Assembly: GCA_026874595.1 (NCBI GenBank)
Contig: CM049317.1
Span: 76,699,891 to 76,763,890, forward strand
DNA length: 64,000 bases
Direction: 5' to 3'
Source: Sipunculus nudus
Taxonomy: Eukaryota > Annelida > Sipuncula > Golfingiida > Sipunculidae
The notes beneath the pieces were generated by a model. It saw nothing but the letters and a program-made list of their open reading frames with translations, searched no databases and was not told the DNA's origin. Each line of letters opens with the position of its first letter. Position 1 is the first letter of the stretch. Both the position numbers and the translations under genes were made by a program. Positions 1 through 13,300 of the stretch are shown here, one piece after another.

Positions 1-38
1 TCTGTGACATGTTCCAACGACACTAAGAAGACATGTCA

Positions 39-3000
39 GAATACGTGCCCTGCTCTCTTAGTTCTGTGACATGTTTCAACGACACTAAGAAGACATGTCA
101 GAAATAACGTGCGCTGCTCTCTCAGTTCTGTGGCATGTTTCAACGACACAAAGAAGACATGTCAGAAATAACGTGCCCTGCTCTTTCAGTTATGTAACAT
201 GTTTCAACGACACTAAGAAGACATGTCAGAAATAACGTGCCCTGCTCTCTCAGTTCTGTGACATGTTTCAACGACACTAAGAAGACATGTCAGAAATAAC
301 GTGCCCTGCTCTCTCAGTTCTGTGACATGTTTCAAGGACAATAAGAAGACATGTCAGAAATAACGTGCCCTGCTCTCTCAGTTCTGTGACATGTTTCAAC
401 GACACTAAGAAGACATGTCAGAAATAACGTGCCCTGCTCTCTCAGTTCTGTGACATGTTTCAAGGACAATAAGAAGACATGTCAGAAATAACGTGCCCTG
501 CTCTCTCAGTTCTGTGACATGTTTCAACGACACTAAGAAGACATGTCAGAAATAACGTGCCCTGCTCTCTCAGTTCTGTGACATGTTCCAACGACACTAA
601 GAAGACATGTCAGAATACGTGCCCTGCTCTCTTAGTTCTGTGACATGTTTCAACGACACTAAGAAGACATGTCAGAAATAACGTGCCCTGCTCTCTCAGT
701 TCTGTGGCATGTTTCAACGACACAAAGAAGACATGTCAGCAATAACGTGCCCTGCTCTTTCAGTTATGTAACATGTTTCAACGACACTAAGAAGACATGT
801 CAGAAATAACGTGCCCTGCTCTCTCAGTTCTGTGACATGTTTCAACGACACTAAGAAGACATGTCAGAAATAACGTGCCCTGCTCTTTCAGTTCTGTGAC
901 ATGTTTCAAGGACAATAAGAAGACATGTCAGAAATAACGTGCCCTGCTCTCTCAGTTATGTGACATGTTTCAACGACACTAAGAAGACATGTCAGAAATA
1001 ACGTGCCCTGCTCTCTCAGTTCTGTGACATGTTTCAACGACACTAAGAAGACATGTCAGAAATAACGTGCCCTGATCTCTCAGTTCTGTGACATGTTTCA
1101 AGGACACTAAGAAGACATGTCAGAAATAACGTGCCCTGCTCTCTCAGTTCTGTGACATGTTTCAACGACACTAAGAAGACATGTCAGAAATAACGTGCCC
1201 TGCTCTCTCAGTTCTGTGACATGTTCCAACGACACTAAGAAGACATGTCAGAAATAACGTGCCCTGCTCTCTCAGTTCTGTGACATGTTCCAACGACACT
1301 AAGAAGACTTGTCAGAAATAACGTGCCCTGCTCTCTCAGTTCTGTGACATGTTCCAACGACACTAAGAAGACATGTCAGAATACGTGCCCTGCTCTCTTA
1401 GTTCTGTGACATGTTTCAACGACACTAAGAAGACATGTCAGAAATAACGTGCCCTGCTCTCTCAGTTCTGTGGCATGTTTCAACAACACTAAGAAGACAT
1501 GTCAGAAATAACGTGCCCTGCTCTCTCAGTTCTGTGACATGTTTCAACGACACTAAGAAGACATGTCAGAAATAACGTGCCCTGCTCTCTCAGTTCTGTG
1601 ACATGTTTCAAGGACAATAAGAAGACATGTCAGAAATAACGTGCCCTGCTCTCTCAGTTATGTAACATGTTTCAACGACACTAAGAAGACATGTCAGAAA
1701 TAACGTGCCCTGCTCTCTCAGTTCTGTGACATGTTTCAAGGACAATAAGAAGACATGTCAGAAATAACGTGCCCTGCTCTCTCAGTTATGTGACATGTTT
1801 CAACGACACTAAGAAGACATGTCAGAAATAACGTGCCCTGCTCTCTCAGTTCTGTGACATGTTTCAACGACACTAAGAAGACATGTCAGAAATAACGTGC
1901 CCTGATCTCTCAGTTCTGTGACATGTTTCAACGACACTAAGAAGACATGTCAGAATACGTGCCCTGCTCTCTCAGTTCTGTGACATGTTTCAACGACACT
2001 AAGAAGACATGTCAGAAATAACGTGCCCTGCTCTCTCAGTTCTGTGGCATGTTTCAACAACACTAAGAAGACATGTCAGAAATAACGTGCCCTGCTCTCT
2101 CAGTTCTGTGACATGTTTCAACGACACTAAGAAGACATGTCAGAAATAACGTGCCCTGCTCTCTCAGTTCTGTGACATGTTTCAAGGACAATAAGAAGAC
2201 ATGTCAGAAATAACGTGCCCTGCTCTCTCAGTTATGTAACATGTTTCAACGACACTAAGAAGACATGTCAGAAATAACGTGCCCTGCTCTCTCAGTTCTG
2301 TGACATGTTTCAACGACACTAAGAAGACATGTCAGAAATAACGTGCCCTGCTCTTTCAGTTCTGTGACATGTTTCAAGGACAATAAGAAGACATGTCAGA
2401 AATAACGTGCCCTGCTCTCTCAGTTATGTGACATGTTTCAACGACACTAAGAAGACATGTCAGAAATAACGTGCCCTGCTCTCTCAGTTCTGTGACATGT
2501 TTCAACGACACTAAGAAGACATGTCAGAAATAACGTGCCCTGATCTCTCAGTTCTGTGACATGTTTCAACGACACTAAGAAGACATGTCAGAAATAACGT
2601 GCCCTGCTCTCTCAGTTCTGTGACATGTTTCAACGACAATAAGAAGACATGTCAGAAATAACGTGCCCTGCTCTCTCAGTTCTGTGACATGTTCAAACGA
2701 CACTAAGAAGACATGTCAGAAATTACGTGCCCTGCTCTCTCAGTTCTGTGACATGTTTCAACGACACTAAGAAGACTTGTCAGAAATAACGTGCCCTGCT
2801 CTCTCAGTTCTGTGACATGTTCCAACGACACTAAGAAGACATGTCAGAAATAACGTGCCCTGCTCTATCAGTTCTGTGACATGTTCCAACGACACTAAGA
2901 AGACATGTCAGAAATTACGTGCCCTGCTCTCTCAGTTCTGTGACATGTTTCAACGACACTAAGAAGACTTGTCAGAAATAACGTGCCCTGCTCTCTCAGT

Positions 3001-4385
3001 TCTGTGACATATTCCAACGACACTAAGAAGACATGTCAGAATACGTGCCCTGCTCTCTTAGTTCTGTGACATGTTTCAACGACACTAAGAAGACTTGTCA
3101 GAAATAACGTGCCCTGCTCTCTCAGTTCTGTGACATGTTTCAACGACACTAAGAAGACATGTCAGAAATAACGTGCCCTGCTCTCTCAGTTCTGTGGCAT
3201 GTTTCAGCAACACTAAGAAGACATGTCAGAAATAACGTGCCCTGCTCTCTCAGTTCTGTGACATGTTTCAACGACACTAAGAAGACATGTCAGAAATAAC
3301 GTGCCCTGCTCTCTCAGTTCTGTGACATGTTTCAAGGACAATAAGAAGACATGTCAGAAATAACGTGCGCTGCTCTCTCAGTTATGTGACATGTTTCAAC
3401 GACACTAAGAAGACATGTCAGAAATAACGTGCCCTGCTCTATCAGTTCTGTGACATGTTCCAACGACACAAAGAAGACATGTCAGAAATTACGTGCCCTG
3501 CTCTCTCAGTTCTGTGACATGTTTCAACGACACTAAGAAGACTTGTCAGAAATAACGTGCCCTGCTCTCTCAGTTCTGTGACATATTCCAACGACACTAA
3601 GAAGACATGTCAGAATACGTGCCCTGCTCTCTTAGTTCTGTGACATGTTTCAACGACACTAAGAAGACATGTCAGAAATAACGTGCCCTGCTCTCTCAGT
3701 TCTGTGGCATGTTTCAACAACACTAAGAAGACATGTCAGAAATAACGTGCCCTGCTCTCTCAGTTCTGTGACATGTTTCAACGACACTAAGAAGACATGT
3801 CAGAAATAACGTGCCCTGCTCTCTCAGTTCTGTGGCATGTTTCAGCAACACTAAGAAGACATGTCAGAAATAACGTGCCCTGCTCTCTCAGTTCTGTGAC
3901 ATGTTTCAACAACACTAAGAAGACATGTCAGAAATAACGTGCCCTGCTCTCTCACTTCTGTGACATGTTTCAAGGACACTAAGAAGACATGTCAGAAATA
4001 ACGTGCGCTGCTCTCTCAGTTATGTGACATGTTTCAACGACACTAAGAAGACATGTCAGAAATAACGTGCCCTGCTCTCTCAGTTCTGTGACATGTTTCA
4101 AGGACAATAAGAAGACATGTCAGAAATAACGTGCGCTGCTCTCTCAGTTATGTGACATGTTTCAACGACACTAAGAAGACATGTCAGAAATAACGTGCCC
4201 TGCTCTATCAGTTCTGTGACATGTTCCAACGACACTAAGAAGACATGTCAGAAATTACGTGCCCTGCTCTCTCAGTTCTGTGACATGTTTCAACGACACT
4301 AAGAAGACTTGTCAGAAATAACGTGCCCTGCTCTCTCAGTTCTGTGACATATTCCAACGACACTAAGAAGACATTTCAGAATACG
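39..4385 (+). repeat. Satellite sub-block with 574/766-bp (9- and 12-monomer) sub-periods
   Basis: The 62-bp monomer variant, marked by GAATACG, occurs at 39, 613, 1379, 1953, 3039, 3613 and 4379. The distances are 574, 766, 574, 1086, 574 and 766 bp, which equal 9, 12, 9, 17, 9 and 12 monomers of 64 bp minus 2 bp. The 574+766 pair gives a 1340-bp composite seen at 39-1379 and again at 3039-4379. This is a smaller repeat level nested within the larger blocks further right. Block edges are approximate because they are set by marker variants only. Confidence 0.75.
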
Positions 4386-7300
4386 TGCCCTGCTCTCTTA
4401 GTTCTGTGACATGTTTCAACGACACTAAGAAGACATGTCAGAAATAACGTGCCCTGCTCTCTCAGTTCTGTGGCATGTTTCAACAACACTAAGAAGACAT
4501 GTCAGAAATAACGTGCCCTGCTCTCTCAGTTCTGTGACATGTTTCAACGACACTAAGAAGACATGTCAGAAATAACGTGCCCTGCTCTCTCAGTTCTGTG
4601 GCATGTTTCAGCAACACTAAGAAGACATGTCAGAAATAACGTGCCCTGCTCTCTCAGTTCTGTGACATGTTTCAACAACACTAAGAAGACATGTCAGAAA
4701 TAACGTGCCCTGCTCTCTCACTTCTGTGACATGTTTCAAGGACAATAAGAAGACATGTCAGAAATAACGTGCGCTGCTCTCTCAGTTATGTGACATGTTT
4801 CAACGACACTAAGAAGACATGTCAGAAATAACGTGCCCTGCTCTCTCAGTTATGTAACATGTTTCAACGACACTAAGAAGACATGTCAGAAATAACGTGC
4901 CCTGCTCTCTCAGTTCTGTGACATGTTCCAACGACACTAAGAAGACATGTCAGAAATAACGTGCCCTGCTCTCTCAGTTCTGTGACATGTTTCAAGGACA
5001 ATAAGAAGACATGTCAGAAATAACGTGCCCTGCTCTCTCAGTTATGTGACATGTTTCAACGACACTAAGAAGACATGTCAGAAATAACGTGCCCTGCTCT
5101 CTCAGTTCGGTGACATGTTTCAACGACACTAAGAAGACATGTCAGAAATAACGTGCACTGCACTCTCAGTTCTGTGACAAGTTTCAACGACACTAAGAAG
5201 ACATGTCAGAAATAACGTGCCCTGCTCTCTCAGTTCTGTGACATGTTTCAACGACACTAAGAAGACATGTCAGAAATTACGTGCCCTGCTCTCTCAGTTC
5301 AGTGACATGTTTCAACGACACTAAGAAGACTTGTCAGAAATAACGTGCCCTGCTCTCTCAGTTCTGTGACATGTTTCAACGACACTAAGAAGACTTTTCA
5401 GAATACGTGCCCTGCTCTTAGTTCTGTGACATGTTTCAACGACACTAAGAAGACATGTCAGAAATAACGTGCCCTGCTCTCTCAGTTCTGTGGCATGTTT
5501 CAACAACACTAAGAAGACATGTCAGAAATAACGTGCCCTGCTCTCTCAGTTCTGTGACATGTTTCAACGACACTAAGAAGACATGTCAGAAATAACGTGC
5601 CCTGATCTCTCAGTTCTGTGACATGTTTCAACGACACTAAGAAGACATGTCAGAAATAACGTGCCCTGCTCTATCAGTTCTGTGACATGTTTCAACGACA
5701 ATAAGAAGACATGTCAGAAATAACGTGCCCTGCTCTCTCAGTTCTGTGACATGTTCCAACGACACTAAGAAGACATGTCAGAAATAACGTGCCCTGCTCT
5801 CTCAGTTCTGTGACATGTTCCAACGACACTAAGAAGACATGTCAGAAATAACGTGCCCTGCTCTCTCAGTTCTGTGACATGTTCCAACGACACTAAGAAG
5901 ACTTGTCAGAAATAACGTGCCCTGCTCTCTCAGTTCTGTGACATGTTCCAACGACACTAAGAAGACATGTCAGAATACGTGCCCTGCTCTCTTAGTTCTG
6001 TGACATGTTTCAACGACACTAAGAAGACATGTCAGAAATAACGTGCCCTGCTCTCTCAGTTCTGTAGCATTTTTCAACAACACTAAGAAGACATGTCAGA
6101 AATAACGTGCCCTGCTCTCTCAGTTCTGTGACATGTTTCAACGACACTAAGAAGACATGTCAGAAATAACGTGCCCTGCTCTCTCAGTTCTCTGACATGT
6201 TTCAAGGACAATAAGAAGACATGTCAGAAATAACGTGCCCTGCTCTCTCAGTTATGTAACATGTTTCAACGACACTAAGAAGACATGTCAGAAATAACGT
6301 GCCCTGCTCTCTCAGTTCTGTGACATGTTTCAACGACACTAAGAAGACATGTCAGAAATAACGTGCCCTGCTCTCTCAGTTCTGTGACATGTTTCAAGGA
6401 CAATAAGAAGACATGTCAGAAATAACGTGCCCTGCTCTCTCAGTTATGTGACATGTTTCAACGACACTAAGAAGACATGTCAGAAATAACGTGCCCTGCT
6501 CTCTCAGTTCTGAGACATGTTTCAACGACACTAAGAAGACATGTCAGAAATAACGTGCCCTGATCTCTCAGTTCTGTGACATGTTTCAACGACACTAAGA
6601 AGACATGTCAGAAATAACGTGCCCTGCTCTCTTAGTTCTGTGACATGTTTCAACGACACTAAGAAGACATGTCAGAAATAACGTGCCCTGCTCTCTCAGT
6701 TCTGTGGCATGTTTCAACAACACTAAGAAGACATGTCAGAAATAACGTGCCCTGCTCTCTCAGTTCTGTGACATGTTTCAACAACACTAAGAAGACATGT
6801 CAGAAATAACGTGCCCTGCTCTCTCAGTTCTGTGACATGTTTCAACGACACTAAGAAGACATGTCAGAAATAACGTGCCCTGATCTCTCAGTTCTGTGAC
6901 ATGTTTCAACGACACTAAGAAGACATGTCAGAAATAACGTGCCCTGCTCTATCAGTTCTGTGACATGTTTCAACGACAATAAGAAGACATGTCAGAAATA
7001 ACGTGCCCTGCTCTCTCAGTTCTGTGACATGTTCCAACGACACTAAGAAGACATGTCAGAAATTACGTGCCCTGCTCTCTCAGTTCTGTGACATGTTCCA
7101 ACGACACTAAGAAGACATGTCAGAAATAACGTGCCCTGCTCTCTCAGTTCTGTGATATGTTCCAACGACACTAAGAAGACATGTCAGAATACGTGCCCTG
7201 CTCTCTTAGTTCTGTGACATGTTTCAACGACACTAAGAAGACATGTCAGAAATAACGTGCCCTGCTCTCTCAGTTCTGTGACATGTTTCAACGACACTAA

Positions 7301-10300
7301 GAAGACATGTCAGAAATAACGTGCCCTGATCTCTCAGTTCTGTGACATGTTTCAACGACACTAAGAAGAAATGTCAGAAATAACGTGCCCTGCTCTCTCA
7401 GTTCTGTGACATGTTTCAAGGACAATAAGAAGACATGTCAGAAAAAACGTGCCCTGCTCTCTCAGTTCTGTGACATGTTTCAACGACACTAAGAAGACAT
7501 GTCAGAAATAACGTGCCCTGCTCTCTCAGTTCTGTGACATGTTCCAACGACACTAAGAAGACATGTCAGAAATAACGTGCCCTGCTCTCTCAGTTCTGTG
7601 ACATGTTCCAACGACACTAAGAAGACTTGTCAGAAATAACGTGCCCTGCTCTCTCAGTTCTGTGACATGTTCCAACGACACTAAGAAGACATGTCAGAAT
7701 ACGTGCCCTGCTCTCTTAGTTCTGTGACATGTTTCAACGACACTAAGAAGACATGTCAGAAATAACGTGCCCTGCTCTCTCAGTTCTGTGGCATGTTTCA
7801 ACAACACTAAGAAGACATGTCAGAAATAACGTGCCCTGCTCTCTCAGTTCTGTGACATGTTTCAACGACACTAAGAAGACATGTCAGAAATAACGTGCCC
7901 TGCTCTCTCAGTTCTGTGACATGTTTCAAGGACAATAAGAAGACATGTCAGAAATAACGTGCCCTGCTCTCTCAGTTATGTAACATGTTTCAACGACACT
8001 AAGAAGACATGTCAGAAATAACGTGCACTGCTCTCTCAGTTCTGTGACATGTTTCAACGACACTAAGAAGACATGTCAGAAATAACGTGCCCTGCTCTCT
8101 CAGTTCTGTGACATGTTCCAACGACACTAAGAAGACATGTCAGAATACGTGCCCTGCTCTCTTAGTTCTGTGACATGTTTCAACGACACTAAGAAGACAT
8201 GTCAGAAATAACGTGCCCTGCTCTCTCAGTTCTGTGACATGTTCCAACGACACTAAGAAGACATGTCAGAATACGTGCCCTGCTCTCTTAGTTCTGTGAC
8301 ATGTTTCAACGACACTAAGAAGACATGTCAGAAATAACGTGCCCTGCTCTCTCAGTTCTGTGACATGTTTCAAGGACAATAAGAAGACATGTCAGAAATA
8401 ACGTGCCCTGCTATCTCAGTTATGTAACATGTTTCAACGACACTAAGAAGACATGTCAGAAATAACGTGCCCTGCTCTCTCAGTTCTGTGATATGTTTCA
8501 ACGACACTAAGAAGACATGTCAGAAATAACGTGCCCTGCTCTCTCAGTTCTGTGACATGTTTCAAGGACAATAAGAAGACATGTCAGAAATAACGTGCCC
8601 TGCTCTCTCAGTTATGTGACATGTTTCAACGACACTAAGAAGACATGTCAGAAATAACGTGCCCTGCTCTCTCAGTTCTGTGACATGTTTCAACGACACT
8701 AAGAAGACATGTCAGAAATAACGTGCCCTGCTCTCTCAGTTCTGTGACATGTTTCAACGACACTAAGAAGACATGTCAGAAATAACATGCCCTGATCTCT
8801 CAGTTCTGTGACATGTTTCAACGACACTAAGAAGACATGTCAGAAATAACGTGCCCTGCTCTCTTAGTTCTGTGACATGTTTCAACGACACTAAGAAGAC
8901 ATGTCAGAAATAACGTGCCCTGCTCTCTCAGTTCTGTGGCATGTTTCAACAACACTAAGAAGACATGTCAGAAATAACGTGCCCTGCTCTCTCAGTTCTG
9001 TGACATGTTTCAACAACACTAAGAAGACATGTCAGAAATAACGTGCCCTGCTCTCTCAGTTCTGTGACATGTTTCAACGACACTAAGAAGACATGTCAGA
9101 AATAACGTGCCCTGATCTCTCAGTTCTGTGACATGTTTCAACGACACTAAGAAGACATGTCAGAAATAACGTGCCCTGCTCTATCAGTTCTGTGACATGT
9201 TTCAACGACAATAAGAAGACTTGTCAGAAATAACGTGCCCTGCTCTCTCAGTTCTGTGACATGTTCCAACGACACTAAGAAGACATGTCAGAAATTACGT
9301 GCCCTGCTCTCTCAGTTCTGTGACATGTTCCAACGACACTAAGAAGACATGTCAGAAATAACGTGCCCTGCTCTCTCAGTTCTGTGATATGTTCCAACGA
9401 CACTAAGAAGACATGTCAGAATACGTGCCCTGCTCTCTTAGTTCTGTGACATGTTTCAACGACACTAAGAAAACATGTCAGAAATAACGTGCCCTGCTCT
9501 CTCAGTTCTGTGGCATATTTCAACAACACTAAGAAGACATGTCAGAAATAACGTGCCCTGCTCTCTCAGTTCTGTGACATGTTTCAACGACACTAAGAAG
9601 ACATGTCAGAAAAAACGTGCCCTGCTCTCTCAGTTCTGTGACATGTTTCAAGGACAATAAGAAGACATGTCAGAAAAAACGTGCCCTGCTCTCTCAGTTC
9701 TGTGACATATTTCAACGACACTAAGAAGACATGTCAGAAATAACGTGCCCTGCTCTCTCAGTTCTGTGACATGTTCCAACGACACTAAGAAGACATGTCA
9801 GAAATAACGTGCCCTGCTCTCTCAGTTCTGTGACATGTTCCAACGACACTAAGAAGACTTGTCAGAAATAACGTGCCCTGCTCTCTCAGTTCTGTGACAT
9901 GTTCCAACGACACTAAGAAGACATGTCAGAATACGTGCCCTGCTCTCTTAGTTCTGTGACATGTTTCAACGACACTAAGAAGACATGTCAGAAATAACGT
10001 GCCCTGCTCTCTCAGTTCTGTGGCATGTTTCAACAACACTAAGAAGACATGTCAGAAATAACGTGCCCTGCTCTCTCAGTTCTGTGACATGTTTCAACGA
10101 CACTAAGAAGACATGTCAGAAATAACGTGCCCTGCTCTCTCAGTTCTGTGACATGTTTCAAGGACAATAAGAAGACATGTCAGAAATAACTTGCCCTGCT
10201 CTCTCAGTTATGTAACATGTTTCAACGACACTAAGAAGACATGTCAGAAATAACGTGCACTGCTCTCTCAGTTCTGTGACATGTTTCAACGACACTAAGA

Positions 10301-10343
10301 AGACATGTCAGAAATAACGTGCCCTGCTCTTTCAGTTCTGTGA

Positions 10344-13300
10344 CATGTTTCAAGGACAATAAGAAGGCATGTCAGAAATAACGTGCCCTGCTCTCTCAGT
10401 TATGTGACATGTTTCAACGACACTAAGAAGACATGTCAGAAATAACGTGCCCTGCTCTCTCAGTTCTGTGACATGTTTCAACGACACTAAGAAGACATGT
10501 CAGAAATAACGTGCCCTGATCTCTCAGTTCTGTGACATGTTTCAACGACACTAAGAAGACATGTCAGAAATAACGTGCCCTGCTCTCTCAGTTCTGTGAC
10601 ATGTTTCAACGACAATAAGAAGACATGTCAGAAATAACGTGCCCTGCTCTCTCAGTTCTGTGACATGTTCCAACGACACTAAGAAGACATGTCAGAAATT
10701 ACGTGCCCTGCTCTCTCAGTTCTGTGACATGTTTCAACGACACTAAGAAGACTTGTCAGAAATAACGTGCCCTGCTCTCTTAGTTCTGTGACATGTTCCA
10801 ACGACACAAAGAAGACATGTCAGAATACGTGCCCTGCTCTCTTAGTTCTGTGACATGTTTCAACGACACTAAGAAGACATGTCAGAATACGTGCCCTGCT
10901 CTCTTAGTTCTGTGACATGTTTCAACGACACTAAGAAAACATGTCAGAAATAACGTGCCCTGCTCTCTCAGTTCTGTGGCATATTTCAACAACACTAAGA
11001 AGACATGTCAGAAATAACGTGCCCTGCTCTCTCAGTTCTGTGACATGTTTCAACGACACTAAGAAGACATGTCAGAAAAAACGTGCCCTGCTCTCTCAGT
11101 TCTGTGACATGTTTCAAGGACAATAAGAAGACATGTCAGAAAAAACGTGCCCTGCTCTCTCAGTTCTGTGACATGTTTCAACGACACTAAGAAGACATGT
11201 CAGAAATAACGTGCCCTGCTCTCTCAGTTCTGTGACATGTTCCAACGACACTAAGAAGACATGTCAGAAATAACGTGCCCTGCTCTCTCAGTTCTGTGAC
11301 ATGTTCCAACGACACTAAGAAGACTTGTCAGAAATAACGTGCCCTGCTCTCTCAGTTCTGTGACATGTTCCAACGACACTAAGAAGACATGTCAGAATAC
11401 GTGCCCTGCTCTCTTAGTTCTGTGACATGTTTCAACGACACTAAGAAGACATGTCAGAAATAACGTGCCCTGCTCTCTCAGTTCTGTGGCATGTTTCAAC
11501 AACACTAAGAAGACATGTCAGAAATAACGTGCCCTGCTCTCTCACTTCTGTGACATGTTTCAAGGACAATAAGAAGACATGTCAGAAATAACGTGCGCTG
11601 CTCTCTCAGTTATGTGACATGTTTCAACGACACTAAGAAGACATGTCAGAAATAACGTGCCCTGCTCTCTCAGTTATGTGACATGTTTCAACGACACTAA
11701 GAAGACATGTCAGAAATAACGTGCCCTGCTCTCTCAGTTCTGTGACATGTTCCAACGACACTAAGAAGACATGTCAGAAATAACGTGCCCTGCTCTCTCA
11801 GTTCTGTGACATGTTTCAAGGACAATAAGAAGACATGTCAGAAATAACGTGCCCTGCTCTCTCAGTTATGTGACATGTTTCAACGACACTAAGAAGACAT
11901 GTCAGAAATAACGTGCCCTGCTCTCTCAGTTCGGTGACATGTTTCAACGACACTAAGAAGACATGTCAGAAATAACGTGCACTGCACTCTCAGTTCTGTG
12001 ACAAGTTTCAACGACACTAAGAAGACATGTCAGAAATAACGTGCCCTGCTCTCTCAGTTCTGTGACATGTTTCAACGACACTAAGAAGACATGTCAGAAA
12101 TTACGTGCCCTGCTCTCTCAGTTCAGTGACATGTTTCAACGACACTAAGAAGACTTGTCAGAAATAACGTGCCCTGCTCTCTCAGTTCTGTGACATGTTT
12201 CAACGACACTAAGAAGACTTTTCAGAATACGTGCCCTGCTCTTAGTTCTGTGACATGTTTCAACGACACTAAGAAGACATGTCAGAAATAACGTGCCCTG
12301 CTCTCTCAGTTCTGTGGCATGTTTCAACAACACTAAGAAGACATGTCAGAAATAACGTGCCCTGCTCTCTCAGTTCTGTGACATGTTTCAACAACACTAA
12401 GAAGACATGTCAGAAATAACGTGCCCTGCTCTCTCAGTTCTGTGACATGTTTCAACGACACTAAGAAGACATGTCAGAAATAACGTGCCCTGATCTCTCA
12501 GTTCTGTGACATGTTTCAACGACACTAAGAAGACATGTCAGAAATAACGTGCCCTGCTCTATCAGTTCTGTGACATGTTTCAACGACAATAAGAAGACAT
12601 GTCAGAAATAACGTGCCCTGCTCTCTCAGTTCTGTGACATGTTCCAACGACACTAAGAAGACATGTCAGAAATAACGTGCCCTGCTCTCTCAGTTCTGTG
12701 ACATGTTCCAACGACACTAAGAAGACATGTCAGAAATAACGTGCCCTGCTCTCTCAGTTCTGTGACATGTTCCAACGACACTAAGAAGACTTGTCAGAAA
12801 TAACGTGCCCTGCTCTCTCAGTTCTGTGACATGTTCCAACGACACTAAGAAGACATGTCAGAATACGTGCCCTGCTCTCTTAGTTCTGTGACATGTTTCA
12901 ACGACACTAAGAAGACATGTCAGAAATAACGTGCCCTGCTCTCTCAGTTCTGTAGCATTTTTCAACAACACTAAGAAGACATGTCAGAAATAACGTGCCC
13001 TGCTCTCTCAGTTCTGTGACATGTTTCAACGACACTAAGAAGACATGTCAGAAATAACGTGCCCTGCTCTCTCAGTTCTGTGACATGTTTCAAGGACAAT
13101 AAGAAGACATGTCAGAAATAACGTGCCCTGCTCTCTCAGTTATGTAACATGTTTCAACGACACTAAGAAGACATGTCAGAAATAACGTGCCCTGCTCTCT
13201 CAGTTCTGTGACATGTTTCAACGACACTAAGAAGACATGTCAGAAATAACGTGCCCTGCTCTCTCAGTTCTGTGACATGTTTCAAGGACAATAAGAAGAC

